Below, in pieces: positions 25,626-35,005 of a stretch of DNA of 64,000 nt. Within the stretch, counting starts at the first letter, position 1, and each line of letters begins with the position of its first letter. The stretch is taken from positions 225,086-289,085 of the forward strand of contig NZ_VORB01000005.1 in assembly GCF_007995015.1 (NCBI RefSeq). Direction: 5' to 3'. The notes beneath the pieces were generated by a model that made no database searches, had not been told where the DNA came from, and was given only the letters and a program-made list of their open reading frames with translations. The position numbers were made by a program, and so were the translations under genes. Source of the stretch: Luteibaculum oceani. GTDB lineage: Bacteria; Bacteroidota; Bacteroidia; Flavobacteriales_D; Luteibaculaceae.

Positions 25626-26546
25626 TTACTTAAAGCTCTCTCTGGCTGAACCTATTTGTTCGCCAGCTTCGAATATTTTAACAAGGTAATCCCCTTCAGG
25701 AAGCTCCTCACCATTTAAATTGGCATAAATACATACATCCATCTGCTCATTCTCGTATTCTACCTCACGCATTTCGGTGTAAACCGGCGGAGCATCTGGG
25801 TCCTGACCATTTTGTTTAGGTAATATTACTTGACCCTCCGAGTTTTCGACGGCTATGTAAATTTTCTTTTTACCTGGAGCGGTGGTGATGTTTTCACCCA
25901 GGGTAAAGCAAACTTTTAATATTTCTATTCTCCTAGCTCTCCCGGTTTCTGATTGCTTCCCAGAGTTTCTCAATCTAATTCCTTCAAAAAGAACATTAAA
26001 CGTTTGAAGGATGGACGCTTTTTTCACCTTTCCTTTTAGCTCTTGCGCAGTGCTATTAAGCCTATTATACTCCTGCTGCGTACTGCTTAGCTGCTGCTTA
26101 ATATTGGTGTTTTCAGTGATAAGCGTTTTGTTAAGGGTATTTAGACTGTCGATGGTAACAACATAACCTTTCATAATAGTTCTAAGAGTAGTTACTTCGC
26201 GCTTATACTTTCTAATAAGAGCAATATTTCCCTTGTTTTTAGCTATCTCGTCCTGCAGCTCTTCAATTTTTTCTTTTTGAGTTATAATTTCCTCTTGCAG
26301 TTCGGTATTATCCGTTTCTAGCTCGTTGTATTGAGCAAGCATCTCATTTAACTCGTCGTTTAGGGCATTTTTATCTTGAGCAAGGTTTTCATTATAAAGG
26401 TTGATTTGCTCGATGGTCGATCTATTTTCGAACATCATCCAAGACAGGGCACCACAGGCTATTACAAGAAATGCGATAATTCCTAAGTAAAGTTTTTCCC
26501 TAGATGGAAGCTCTTTCCAATTAAAATTTCCTCCCTTTTTATCCAT
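25626..26546 (-). CDS. membrane-anchored coiled-coil protein, function unknown
   Basis: 306 residues. A cytoplasmic N-terminus (MDKKGGNFNWKELPSREK), one membrane helix (about 19-42, LYLGIIAFLVIACGALSWMMF) and a coiled coil (about 45-175). The C-terminal beta-rich domain (about 180-306) contains RLRNSGKQSETGRARRIEILKV and ends ESFK. The C-terminal domain has no family name I can give. The anchor in the inner membrane and a periplasmic rod complement the downstream outer-membrane OmpA-type lipoprotein. It diverges from comF with 30 bases between. Confidence 0.65.
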   Translation of the reverse strand: MDKKGGNFNWKELPSREKLYLGIIAFLVIACGALSWMMFENRSTIEQINLYNENLAQDKNALNDELNEMLAQYNELETDNTELQEEIITQKEKIEELQDEIAKNKGNIALIRKYKREVTTLRTIMKGYVVTIDSLNTLNKTLITENTNIKQQLSSTQQEYNRLNSTAQELKGKVKKASILQTFNVLFEGIRLRNSGKQSETGRARRIEILKVCFTLGENITTAPGKKKIYIAVENSEGQVILPKQNGQDPDAPPVYTEMREVEYENEQMDVCIYANLNGEELPEGDYLVKIFEAGEQIGSARESFK

Positions 26547-26576
26547 AATTCGTTAAATTAAACAGAAACCTACCAC

Positions 26577-27236
26577 ATGATTTCTGATTTGATCAATCTT
26601 CTATTTCCTCGACTCTGCTATATCTGCGAAGCGGGGTTAATGCCAAACGAAGATAATCTTTGCTTTGCTTGTAAGGCTATTTTACCACAAAGTAAGTTTC
26701 CTCCCTCGTATAACAATCCCACGGCAAAGGTATTTAGAAGTAGGAATAATTTAAACTGGGGATACAGTTTAATGGAATTTAAAACGGGGGGATTTTCACA
26801 AAAAATCCTACACGCCCTAAAATACCGCAATGCCAGATCCATAACAGAAGGACTCATAAACCCAGAAGTATTTACTCCCGTTTTTAATGCTTACCCAAAA
26901 CCAGACCTTATTCTACCCGTGCCGCTGCACCCCAGAAAGTTAGCCATGCGTGGTTTTAACCAAGCTGAGGCAATTGGACTAACCTTACAGAAAGAGCTAG
27001 GAATAAAAATGAATTGCGAATGTTTACGTCGAAATCACTTTAATAAATCCCAAACCAAAAAAAACCGATTTCACCGTCACGCCAGCAGTAAAAACTTATT
27101 TTCATACCACGGCCCCGCACCCGAACACATCCTATTGGTAGATGATGTGATTACCACTGGGGCTACGCTGCACAGCATTTTAGATATTTTACCAACGCAA
27201 AGCCAATTTTCCATTTTCACACTTGCCCGTGCTTAG
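26577..27236 (+). CDS. ComF family amidophosphoribosyltransferase-like protein
   Basis: 219 residues. An N-terminal C4 zinc finger (Cys14, Cys17, Cys29, Cys32) and a type I phosphoribosyltransferase domain with the PRPP loop LLVDDVITTGAT at about 186-197. VPLHPRKLAMRGFNQAE is the ComF signature. ComF/GntX proteins help DNA uptake in naturally competent bacteria but are also found in non-competent ones; the exact reaction is not known. The gene is preceded by a short divergent region with no exact -7 box. Confidence 0.88.
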   Translation: MISDLINLLFPRLCYICEAGLMPNEDNLCFACKAILPQSKFPPSYNNPTAKVFRSRNNLNWGYSLMEFKTGGFSQKILHALKYRNARSITEGLINPEVFTPVFNAYPKPDLILPVPLHPRKLAMRGFNQAEAIGLTLQKELGIKMNCECLRRNHFNKSQTKKNRFHRHASSKNLFSYHGPAPEHILLVDDVITTGATLHSILDILPTQSQFSIFTLARA

Positions 27237-27247
27237 ATAAGTAAATG

Positions 27248-27255
27248 TATTTTTG
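27248..27255 (+). promoter_or_regulatory. -7 promoter box of the fRMsr gene, leaderless type
   Basis: TATTTTTG matches TAnnTTTG exactly and ends four bases (CTCC) before the ATG at 27260. It covers the codons after the upstream in-frame ATG at 27245, which therefore cannot be translated from this transcript. Confidence 0.6.
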
Positions 27256-27259
27256 CTCC

Positions 27260-27742
27260 ATGGCGGAAAGTTTATCATTGGAGGGATTAAGCACCAAGGA
27301 AGAAAAATACCAAAGTGCAATTCAGCAAATTACAGCGCTCACTTCTGGCGAAACAAATAGTGTTGCCAATATGGCCAACTGTGCTGCGGCATTAAAACAG
27401 TTCTTCAATCATTTCTGGATTGGTTTTTACCTAGTAGACAGTAATGACGAACTAGTTTTAGGCCCATTTCAAGGCCCAATTGCTTGTACACGAATTAAAA
27501 AAGGAAAAGGAGTTTGTGGTACCGCCTGGAAAGAAGAAAAAACGGTGATTGTTCCTAATGTGGATGAGTTTCCTGGACACATAGCATGTGCTTCGGAAAG
27601 CAAAAGTGAAATTGTGGTCCCCATCTTCTCTCAGGAAAAGAAAGTTATTGGGGTGCTCGATATAGATGCTGATTATTTAAATGCATTTGACGAAATAGAT
27701 GGGAAATATTTAGAGCAACTAATGCAAATTTTCAGCAAATAA
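27260..27742 (+). CDS. GAF-domain free methionine-(R)-sulfoxide reductase
   Basis: 160 residues from the ATG at 27260. A single GAF domain with the three cysteines of the fRMsr family in their usual setting: IACTRI, GKGVCGTA and GHIACASES, followed by KSEIVVPIF and GVLDIDAD. The enzyme repairs free methionine-R-sulfoxide. The in-frame ATG at 27245 is rejected because the promoter box lies over it. The stop shares a base with the next start (TAATG), coupling it to the lipoprotein gene. Confidence 0.88.
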   Translation: MAESLSLEGLSTKEEKYQSAIQQITALTSGETNSVANMANCAAALKQFFNHFWIGFYLVDSNDELVLGPFQGPIACTRIKKGKGVCGTAWKEEKTVIVPNVDEFPGHIACASESKSEIVVPIFSQEKKVIGVLDIDADYLNAFDEIDGKYLEQLMQIFSK

Positions 27743-29313
27743 TGCGATTTCTAATCCTACTGCTTTCTGTTGTTATTCTGGCTTCTTGCGCAAAAGTTGG
27801 CTCGCCAAGTGGTGGAGAAAAGGATACAACACCGCCAAAAATTGTTTCCGCTTCTCCTGCAAACTTCAGTACCAACGTAAATCCCAAACAAATAGAAATC
27901 ACCTTCGATGAATTCGTTAAGCTGGGAAATTATCAATCCGAGTGGATTGTTTCACCCACCTTAAAGGAAAAACCGGAGGCTAAATTGCGAGGGAAAAAGC
28001 TAATTATCTCACTACCCGATAGCCTTGAAGAAAATACTACCTACATTTTCAATTTCGCTGGGACTATTGGCGACTTGCATGAGGGAAATGAGTTAGAAGA
28101 AAAGCTTTTTGTTTTTAGTACCGGGGCAGCTCTAGATTCTGGAATGGTAAGCGGAAACACCATGGACGCCCAAAAAGATGAACCACTTGGAAAGACGGCG
28201 GTGGGGCTTTTTAGCACGAACGACAGCAATAATTTCCCGCCGAATTACCCCCCTAAATATTACGCACAGAGCAACGATGTCGGTGGTTTTGAGTTTAATT
28301 ATATCAAAGAAAACAACTATTGGATTATTGCTTGGGTTGATGCAAACAAGAACAAGATTGTTGAGCCCGAAGAACAGATTGGGTTCCTTGGGGAATCCAT
28401 CAAGCCTTGGTTCGTAAAAAAGCAAGACTCCCTAAAACTCAGGCTATTCTCTAATCCACCGGATACACTTATATCAAGCAAGCAGAAGTTGTTTAATAAC
28501 CGAAGGGCTGTATTTTCTTTTAACAAGGAAATTGCAGAAGATTCGTTACAAGTTCTAGCGGATGAGGTTGCTTTCGTAGACTACTTTAAAGACAGCTTGG
28601 CCGTTTGGTTTAAGCAGGAACAATTGGGAGATAGCCTAATTATTAATCTTAAGGGAAGCACCATAAATCAGCGGGTTAAAATGTACCCGATAGAAGGTAT
28701 TAACAAGAGAGAGTCTAATAAGTTGAGGGTCATAAACACCTTATCCCCTAAGAAAACATCGGATAGCTTATTCCTGGTATTTTCAGAGCCTCCGGTTTCC
28801 GATTCCATCCCCGTAGAGTTATTTAACGAGAAAGATTCTAGTTGGACTGCAAGTGCCTTATATCGGAGCACAATATCCAACCAGTTTTATTTTATAAACC
28901 AGGCTCCTTTGGGTAAAACGGTAGTGATTAAAGGACCTACGGTAGAGGGTATTTACAATCATATTAGCGATACGTTGACCTTAAACTACACGCTCCCAAG
29001 TAAAGAGGCACTGGGGAACTTAGTGGTGCGCACAACATTGAACCAAACTTTTAGCGGAACCCCTGTTTTTTACTTTGGGATAAAGGGAAAAATGCGCCAT
29101 TTCCCATACCACTCGGGCAAATTAGATTTGAAACAATTATCGGCCGGACAATACGATCTATTTTTAATTTTTGATGAAGACGGAAACGGAAAATATAGTC
29201 CTGGAAATGCTGGCCTCCGACAACAGCCAGAAAGGGTAATTAAATACCCAGGCGCCATCGATATTCGATCGAATTGGGATTTGGAATTGGAGTGGGTTAT
29301 TCCGTCAAAGTAA
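27742..29313 (+). CDS. Ig-like (SbsA-type) domain lipoprotein
   Basis: 523 residues. A lipoprotein signal ends in LASC (Cys16) and is followed by GSPSGGEKDTTPPKIVSASP, the start of an SbsA-type Ig-like domain (about 30-130; TYIFNFAGTIGDLHEGN). The rest is beta-rich with several similar repeats and ends in a LFLIFDEDGNGKYSPGN segment close to DUF-type carbohydrate-binding repeats. This is a common Bacteroidota surface lipoprotein layout; its function is unknown. Its last 17 bases overlap the convergent omega-amidase gene. Confidence 0.75.
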   Translation: MRFLILLLSVVILASCAKVGSPSGGEKDTTPPKIVSASPANFSTNVNPKQIEITFDEFVKLGNYQSEWIVSPTLKEKPEAKLRGKKLIISLPDSLEENTTYIFNFAGTIGDLHEGNELEEKLFVFSTGAALDSGMVSGNTMDAQKDEPLGKTAVGLFSTNDSNNFPPNYPPKYYAQSNDVGGFEFNYIKENNYWIIAWVDANKNKIVEPEEQIGFLGESIKPWFVKKQDSLKLRLFSNPPDTLISSKQKLFNNRRAVFSFNKEIAEDSLQVLADEVAFVDYFKDSLAVWFKQEQLGDSLIINLKGSTINQRVKMYPIEGINKRESNKLRVINTLSPKKTSDSLFLVFSEPPVSDSIPVELFNEKDSSWTASALYRSTISNQFYFINQAPLGKTVVIKGPTVEGIYNHISDTLTLNYTLPSKEALGNLVVRTTLNQTFSGTPVFYFGIKGKMRHFPYHSGKLDLKQLSAGQYDLFLIFDEDGNGKYSPGNAGLRQQPERVIKYPGAIDIRSNWDLELEWVIPSK

Positions 29314-30079
29314 AACCATCGGCATCGCCAAGCACCGGAAATTTTACCCTAAAATCGTCTAGCAGCTTTTTGTTAAGCTCAACGGTTAAAACGGTTTCAT
29401 TTTCTATGGGGCCTGCAACATAATTACCGTAAGGATCTATTGCTGCCGAATGACCGTTGTAGGTAATACCCTTACCGTCTTCACCAACGCGATTAACACC
29501 AATAAGATAACACTGGTTTTCAATTGCTCTGGCAGTTAATAATGCATCCCAAGCTGAAACTCTTGCTTGGGGCCAATTGGCGATAAATAACTGTAAATCG
29601 AATGGTTTTACTGCAGAATTACGAGCAAAAACAGGGAATCTAAGATCGTAACAAATAAGCGGGTTTATTCTCCAGCCTAAATATTCAATTACCAATCTTT
29701 CCTTGCCAGCATTATAGTGCTCATGTTCTCCTGCAAATGAAAACAAGTGGCGTTTATCGTAAGTGTTAATGGTTCCATCTGGAAAAAAGGCAAAGAGACG
29801 GTTATAATAGCCATAGGAAGCGTTTCCAACCACGGTTCCTGCAATTATTAAAGCGTTTTTTTCCTTGGCAAGCTGAGAACAAAACTCCTGAACCTTTTTC
29901 TGCTCTTCCTCGCTAACTTTTTGCGGTTCCATGGTAAAGCCAACATGAAACATTTCGGGCAATACGAAGATGTCTGCGCTTATTGGATTGGTAATTTGCT
30001 GTACTTTATCGCAATTTGCTTGGAAATCGTGCCAGGCAATATCCATTTGCACTAGCGCACAAGAGAGGGATTGTTTCAC
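29297..30079 (-). CDS. omega-amidase, nitrilase superfamily (YafV/Nit2-like)
   Basis: 260 residues of the carbon-nitrogen hydrolase fold. The catalytic Glu-Lys-Cys set is seen in VLPEMFHVGF, YDKRHLFSFAGE and PLICYDLRFP; the HLFSFAGEHEHY segment resembles YafV/Nit2 omega-amidases. It would hydrolyse alpha-ketoglutaramate to 2-oxoglutarate and ammonia. The start is GTG at 30079, and it overlaps the aminotransferase stop as GTGA. The neighbour is a glutamine-type transaminase that would make its substrate, which strongly supports this reading. Confidence 0.85.
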   Translation of the reverse strand: MKQSLSCALVQMDIAWHDFQANCDKVQQITNPISADIFVLPEMFHVGFTMEPQKVSEEEQKKVQEFCSQLAKEKNALIIAGTVVGNASYGYYNRLFAFFPDGTINTYDKRHLFSFAGEHEHYNAGKERLVIEYLGWRINPLICYDLRFPVFARNSAVKPFDLQLFIANWPQARVSAWDALLTARAIENQCYLIGVNRVGEDGKGITYNGHSAAIDPYGNYVAGPIENETVLTVELNKKLLDDFRVKFPVLGDADGFTLTE

Positions 30080-31236
30080 AGGGCATTAAGTCTTTTTGCA
30101 GCTTCAATAAGGACATCATCCTCTTTGGCAAAGCAAAAACGCAACACCTTATTTTGTTCTGGATTATGATAAAAAACCGAAAGTGGAATTGCCGAAACTC
30201 TTACTTCCTTAGCCAGCCATTCCGAGAACTTCACATCATCCTCATCGCTTATTTCGCTGTAATTCAACAAACAAAAATAGCTTCCATCGCAAGGAAGGGC
30301 CTTAAACTTTCCTTTAGAAATTTCCTTAACAAAAAGATCTCTTTTGGCCTGAAGCGGACTTAAGAGCTCGTTTATTTTGTTTGGATATTTCTCTAAAAAG
30401 CTTGCTACCCCCAGTTGCATTGGGGTATTAACAGAAAAAACTGTGTATTGATGAACTTTTAAAATTTCGCTAAGAATAAGCTTGGGCGCAAGGCAAAAAC
30501 CAATTTTCCAGCCTGTTACGTTTAACATTTTACCAAGCGATCCCACGACAATAGATCGTTCTGCTAGCTTTGGATAAGACGCCATAGAATGGTGGTCTTT
30601 ACCATCGAATAAAATATTGTGGTAAACCTCATCGGAAAGAATCAGAATATCGGTACCATCAGTAAGGCGTATCAATTGATCGATATCCGCAGAACTCAAT
30701 AATCTTCCGGATGGATTATGAGGCGAATTAAGAATAACCAATTTAGTTTTTCGATTCACCAACCTTTTAAATTCCTTCCAATCTATACTGTAATCCGGAT
30801 ACTTTAACCTACAATAAACAGGAGTAGCACCTGCCAATTCCACTGCGGGAACATAACTATCGTAGGCTGGGGTAAAGATAATTACCTCATCCCCCTCCTT
30901 AACCAAGGCCGTTATTGCCGATTGCAAAGCTTGGGTAGCACCCGAGGTAATTAAAACCTCAGATTGGGGATCGTAGCTTTGCTCGAATTGCCTTTTGGCG
31001 TATTTAGAGATAGCTGTTCTTAACTCCAGGGTACCAGCTGCTGGGGCATATTGGTTTTTATTTGCCAACATAGCCTTAGTAACCTCCTCCTGCAAAAGAG
31101 GATCTAACTGAGCATCTGGGAAACCTTGAGAAAGATTAATGGCCCCGTATTCGAGGGCCATTTCAGACATCTTAGAAAAGATCGTTTTCCCAACTGCCGG
31201 CAATTTGGTTTGCAGAGAAACAGAACTTGCTAACAT
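30076..31236 (-). CDS. class I/II aminotransferase (methionine/glutamine transaminase type)
   Basis: 386 residues of a PLP fold-type I aminotransferase. Seen: INLSQGFPDAQLDP near the start, NSPHNPSGR, LSDEVYH, the PLP lysine in VGSLGKMLNVTGWKIG, and a C-terminal LRFCFAKED. It is close in motif to YbdL/kynurenine-aminotransferase-like enzymes that use glutamine or methionine. Coupled by a four-base overlap to an omega-amidase, it would form the glutamine transaminase-omega-amidase pathway used in methionine salvage and 2-oxo acid repair. The exact substrate is inferred. Confidence 0.87.
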   Translation of the reverse strand: MLASSVSLQTKLPAVGKTIFSKMSEMALEYGAINLSQGFPDAQLDPLLQEEVTKAMLANKNQYAPAAGTLELRTAISKYAKRQFEQSYDPQSEVLITSGATQALQSAITALVKEGDEVIIFTPAYDSYVPAVELAGATPVYCRLKYPDYSIDWKEFKRLVNRKTKLVILNSPHNPSGRLLSSADIDQLIRLTDGTDILILSDEVYHNILFDGKDHHSMASYPKLAERSIVVGSLGKMLNVTGWKIGFCLAPKLILSEILKVHQYTVFSVNTPMQLGVASFLEKYPNKINELLSPLQAKRDLFVKEISKGKFKALPCDGSYFCLLNYSEISDEDDVKFSEWLAKEVRVSAIPLSVFYHNPEQNKVLRFCFAKEDDVLIEAAKRLNAL

Positions 31237-31301
31237 ATATTTTCTTTGGTTTACGACTTACTAACGTAAACTCGGAAATTTAGATTATCTGAAAACTAAA
31301 T

Positions 31302-32051
31302 TTAGTTTCCAGTGGTAGATGCTTCAAAGTATCTACGGTTCATACGAGCAATGTGCTCTAGTGAGATTCCCTTAGGACATTCAACTTCGCAAGCACCTGT
31401 GTTGGTACAGTTACCAAAGCCTTCTTTATCCATTTGGTCAACCATTTTAAGAACACGCTCCTTAGATTCAACCTCTCCCTGAGGTAATAAATCTAACTGA
31501 GATACCTTGGCTCCTACGAAAAGCATAGCAGATGCATTCTTACAGGTAGCAACACATGCTCCACATCCGATACAAGTGGCTGCGTCAAACGCCATGTCTG
31601 CATTTTCCTTTTTAATAGGAATTGCGTTGGCATCGATAGTGTTACCCGAAGTGTTAACAGATACGAATCCTCCCGAAGCAATAATTCTATCGAAAGCAGA
31701 TCTATCTACTGCTAAATCTTTGATAACAGGGAAGGCATCGGCTCTCCAAGGCTCAATATAAATGGTATCACCATCATTGAAAGAGCGCATGTGAAGCTGA
31801 CAGGTAGTAATTGCTCTACCTGGTCCGTGTGCCTCACCATTGATAAATAGTGAACAAGAACCGCAAATCCCCTCTCTACAATCGTGATCGAAAACTACAG
31901 GCTCTTCACCCTTCTCAATAAGTTCGTTGTTTAACACGTCTAACATTTCTAAGAAAGACATGTCTGGGCTAATATTATCTACGGCGTAGTCGACCATTTT
32001 CCCTTCGGATTTTGGTCCGTTCTGCCTCCATATTTTCAAGTTTAATTTCAT
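31302..32051 (-). CDS. sdhB: succinate dehydrogenase/fumarate reductase iron-sulfur subunit
   Basis: 249 residues. The 2Fe-2S cluster ligands are Cys58, Cys63, Cys66 and Cys84 ([17 protein letters not shown]). The second domain carries the [11 protein letters not shown] and [15 protein letters not shown] cysteine sets for the 4Fe-4S and 3Fe-4S clusters. It passes electrons from SdhA to the membrane subunit. It follows sdhA by 38 bases. The length and layout are those of the non-classical (B-type) succinate dehydrogenases of Bacteroidota. Confidence 0.95.
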   Translation of the reverse strand: MKLNLKIWRQNGPKSEGKMVDYAVDNISPDMSFLEMLDVLNNELIEKGEEPVVFDHDCREGICGSCSLFINGEAHGPGRAITTCQLHMRSFNDGDTIYIEPWRADAFPVIKDLAVDRSAFDRIIASGGFVSVNTSGNTIDANAIPIKKENADMAFDAATCIGCGACVATCKNASAMLFVGAKVSQLDLLPQGEVESKERVLKMVDQMDKEGFGNCTNTGACEVECPKGISLEHIARMNRRYFEASTTGN

Positions 32052-32089
32052 GACAATACTTTTTGGTTTAACCTAACGCGGGAAAAGGT

Positions 32090-34090
32090 TTATTTATAAC
32101 TACGTTGTTTTAATTCTACATTTTCAAATACCAGAGGCTCTTTGTGAAGCACAGGCTCCTCTTCTCCTTTGTACTCCCATGCTGACACAAAAGTGAAGTT
32201 TTCGTCGTCTCTAAGTGCTTCTCCCTCTTCTGTTTGGTACTCTTCTCTAAAGTGACCACCACAGCTCTCGTTTCTAGAAAGAGCATCTCTACACATCAAC
32301 TCACCTAACTCAAGGAAATCGGCAACTCTACCTGCTTTTTCAAGCTCTTGGTTGTAGCTATCTTCTGTCCCTGGAACTTTTACATCCTTCCAGAATTCAG
32401 CTCTTAAGGCTCTAATTTCTTCGATTGCAGTTTTAAGTCCTTCGGCATTTCTTGCCATACCGCACTTATCCCACATTATTTTTCCAAGTTCTTTGTGGAA
32501 GTAATCAACCGTTTTAGACCCTTTGTTATTTAATAATTTGGAGATGCGATCTCTAACTTGCTTTTCAGCTTCATCAAACTCAGGAGTTTCAGTTGAAATA
32601 GCACCTGTTCTAATGTCCTGAGATAAATACTCACCAATAGTGTAAGGAATAACAAAGTATCCATCTGCTAAACCTTGCATTAGTGCAGAAGCTCCTAAAC
32701 GGTTAGCTCCGTGATCTGAGAAGTTTGCTTCTCCTAATGCAAAACATCCAGGGATGGTTGTCATTAGGTTGTAGTCTACCCAAATTCCACCCATGGTATA
32801 GTGAACCGCTGGGAATATTTTCATTGGGGTTTCGTAAGGATTATCGTCGGTAATTTTTTCGTACATCTGGAATAGGTTCCCGTACTTCTTCTCAACGATA
32901 TCTTTACCTAGTTTGATAATGGTTCCGTGGTCTGGATTTTTTAATCCTTGAACGTTCGCTTCCGTTTTTCCGTAACGCTCAATTGCTGAAGCAAAATCTA
33001 AAAATACGGCTTGTCCAGTGGCGTTTACACCAAATCCGGCATCGCATCTTTCTTTAGCAGCTCTTGAGGCAACGTCTCTAGGAACCAAGTTTCCAAAAGA
33101 AGGATATCTACGCTCTAAGTAGTAATCTCTATCTTCTTCTTTAATATCGGTAGGCTTTAGCTTTCCAGCTCGGATAGCTTCGGCATCTTCCTTCTTTTTC
33201 GGCACCCAAATTCTTCCATCGTTACGCAGCGACTCCGACATAAGCGTAAGCTTAGATTGGTAATCACCAGAAACTGGAATACAGGTTGGGTGGATTTGAG
33301 TAAAACATGGGTTAGCGAAGTAGGCCCCTTTCTTGTGTGCTTTCCAAGCAGCAGTAACGTTAGAACCCATAGCATTGGTAGAAAGGAAAAATACATTTCC
33401 ATATCCACCCGTTGCTAGAATTACAGCATGCGCTCCATGACGCTCAATTTCTCCTGTAATAAGGTTTCTAGCAATAATTCCACGTGCTTTTCCATCCACC
33501 ATTACAAGATCTAACATCTCATGACGGCTATACATCTTTACTTTCCCTTTACCTACTTGGCGAGAAAGTGCAGAATAAGCACCTAATAATAATTGCTGTC
33601 CAGTTTGTCCTTTGGCGTAGAAAGTACGGGATACCTGAACCCCTCCAAAAGAACGGTTATCTAATAATCCACCGTATTCTCTTGCGAAAGGGACACCTTG
33701 CGCAACGCACTGATCGATAATGTTAGCAGAAACCTCTGCCAAACGGTGAACATTGGCTTCGCGAGAACGGTAATCACCACCCTTTATGGTATCGTAAAAC
33801 AAACGGAAAACAGAATCCCCGTCGTTTTGGTAATTTTTAGCGGCGTTAATACCACCTTGAGCAGCAATGGAGTGTGCTCTACGGGCAGAATCTTGGAAAC
33901 AAAATGCCTTTACATTGTACCCAAGTTCCGCTAGGGATGCTGCAGCAGAAGCACCAGCTAATCCAGTACCCACTACAATTACATCAATAAGTCTTTTGTT
34001 AGCAGGAGAAACCAATGGCACATTGGCCTTATGACTTTTCCATTTGTCAGCTAAATTTCCTGAAGGTATTTTAGAATCTAATACAGACAT
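32090..34090 (-). CDS. sdhA: succinate dehydrogenase/fumarate reductase flavoprotein subunit
   Basis: 666 residues, as is usual for the longer Bacteroidota/Epsilonproteobacteria type. The FAD-binding [13 protein letters not shown] lies near 40. The FAD-attachment histidine is in [15 protein letters not shown]. The substrate-domain HPTCIPVSG and [19 protein letters not shown] follow. It oxidises succinate to fumarate, or the reverse. It sits 12 bases after sdhC and 38 before sdhB in one transcript from the promoter at 34823-34830. Confidence 0.96.
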   Translation of the reverse strand: MSVLDSKIPSGNLADKWKSHKANVPLVSPANKRLIDVIVVGTGLAGASAAASLAELGYNVKAFCFQDSARRAHSIAAQGGINAAKNYQNDGDSVFRLFYDTIKGGDYRSREANVHRLAEVSANIIDQCVAQGVPFAREYGGLLDNRSFGGVQVSRTFYAKGQTGQQLLLGAYSALSRQVGKGKVKMYSRHEMLDLVMVDGKARGIIARNLITGEIERHGAHAVILATGGYGNVFFLSTNAMGSNVTAAWKAHKKGAYFANPCFTQIHPTCIPVSGDYQSKLTLMSESLRNDGRIWVPKKKEDAEAIRAGKLKPTDIKEEDRDYYLERRYPSFGNLVPRDVASRAAKERCDAGFGVNATGQAVFLDFASAIERYGKTEANVQGLKNPDHGTIIKLGKDIVEKKYGNLFQMYEKITDDNPYETPMKIFPAVHYTMGGIWVDYNLMTTIPGCFALGEANFSDHGANRLGASALMQGLADGYFVIPYTIGEYLSQDIRTGAISTETPEFDEAEKQVRDRISKLLNNKGSKTVDYFHKELGKIMWDKCGMARNAEGLKTAIEEIRALRAEFWKDVKVPGTEDSYNQELEKAGRVADFLELGELMCRDALSRNESCGGHFREEYQTEEGEALRDDENFTFVSAWEYKGEEEPVLHKEPLVFENVELKQRSYK

Positions 34091-34102
34091 ACAAATAAAA
34101 TT

Positions 34103-34798
34103 TTAGTGGGAGAAATGAGAAAAATGGTGATATAGTGCTACAACCACAAATCCTAAAGGAACTACAATGGAATAGATTTTTCCAAAAGCCTTAATCCCAG
34201 GGGTGTATTTGTTATTGTTTACACCAACAGACTGGAAAGCAGATGCAAATCCATGCTGTAGGTGGAATATTAATGCGATGAAAGCCAAGCAGTACAATCC
34301 CGTTCTGGTTGGACTTACAAATTTATGCTGTAACTCTTCGAAGTATCTAAACTGATCTGTACCCTCCATTAATCCAGAGGTATCTCCAGCTACATACTTC
34401 GTTGCAATTTCTGGAATCCAGAAATCGTAAAAGTGCAGACCCAAGAATAACAAGATTACCACACCTGTAATTAACATGTTTCTAGAAGCCCAAGCAGAAT
34501 TTGCCTTTGCGTTGTTATACGCATACTTGTTGCTTCTTGCACTTTTATTGCGAGCCTCTAGGATGAAACCCATTACAAAGTGAAACACCACACCAATAAT
34601 TAAGATGGGCTGCATAACGAACTGGACAATAAAATTCGTCCCCATGAAATGAGATAGCTCGTTAAACACATCCGCACTCAATACCGAAGTAAAGTTGATG
34701 GTTAAGTGTTGCAATAAAAAGATGATAAGGAATAAGGCCGAAAGCGCCATTGCGATTTTTCTTCCTACCGATGAGTTCAGTAAACCTGATTTAGCCAT
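34103..34798 (-). CDS. sdhC: succinate dehydrogenase cytochrome b subunit (single-gene type)
   Basis: 231 residues with five membrane segments, the one-gene di-haem anchor found in B-type succinate dehydrogenases. Histidines in or near the helices (LLQHLTINF, FHFVMGF, GLHFYDFW, LIFHLQHGF) are candidate haem ligands. It links the flavoprotein to menaquinone in the inner membrane. First gene of the sdhC-sdhA-sdhB operon; it has a perfect -7 box 24 bases upstream. Confidence 0.93.
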   Translation of the reverse strand: MAKSGLLNSSVGRKIAMALSALFLIIFLLQHLTINFTSVLSADVFNELSHFMGTNFIVQFVMQPILIIGVVFHFVMGFILEARNKSARSNKYAYNNAKANSAWASRNMLITGVVILLFLGLHFYDFWIPEIATKYVAGDTSGLMEGTDQFRYFEELQHKFVSPTRTGLYCLAFIALIFHLQHGFASAFQSVGVNNNKYTPGIKAFGKIYSIVVPLGFVVVALYHHFSHFSH

Positions 34799-34822
34799 AA
34801 ACTAAATATTATTTAGAGGCAA

Positions 34823-34830
34823 CAAAAGTA
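34823..34830 (-). promoter_or_regulatory. -7 promoter box of the sdhCAB operon
   Basis: On the minus strand it reads TACTTTTG, an exact TAnnTTTG match, 24 bases before the ATG at 34798. The identical octamer occurs in front of the glgA-like and four-helix membrane protein genes. Confidence 0.65.
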
Positions 34831-34969
34831 CACGGCAAAGACTTCCGTTTCAAATTGCACCTTTATTTAGATTCTATCTATTTAATTAAACCTACTACTC
34901 TTTGGCTTTTTTAACCTTCATTTCAAGGTATTGTTCACTCCAATTTATCCAGAACTAACACCTAGTTCG

Positions 34970-34977
34970 TATGTTTG
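34970..34977 (+). promoter_or_regulatory. -7 promoter box of the aminopeptidase P gene
   Basis: TATGTTTG is an exact TAnnTTTG match 28 bases before the ATG at 35006. It lies within the long open frame that begins at 34931 and so marks that earlier ATG as false. A 6-bp inverted repeat (GAACTA / TAGTTC, 34952-34968) sits just upstream. Confidence 0.6.
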
Positions 34978-35005
34978 TGAATCTTCAAAAAATGCAAGAA
35001 ATATT

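Noticed and set aside
31293..31308. Perfect AT-rich palindrome at the sdhB stop
   Set aside because: AAACTAAATTTAGTTT has no loop and no T-run; it may be chance in AT-rich sequence and is too short to call a site.
34931..35005. N-terminal extension of the aminopeptidase P
   Set aside because: The exact -7 box at 34970-34977 lies in it, and the residues do not match the family.
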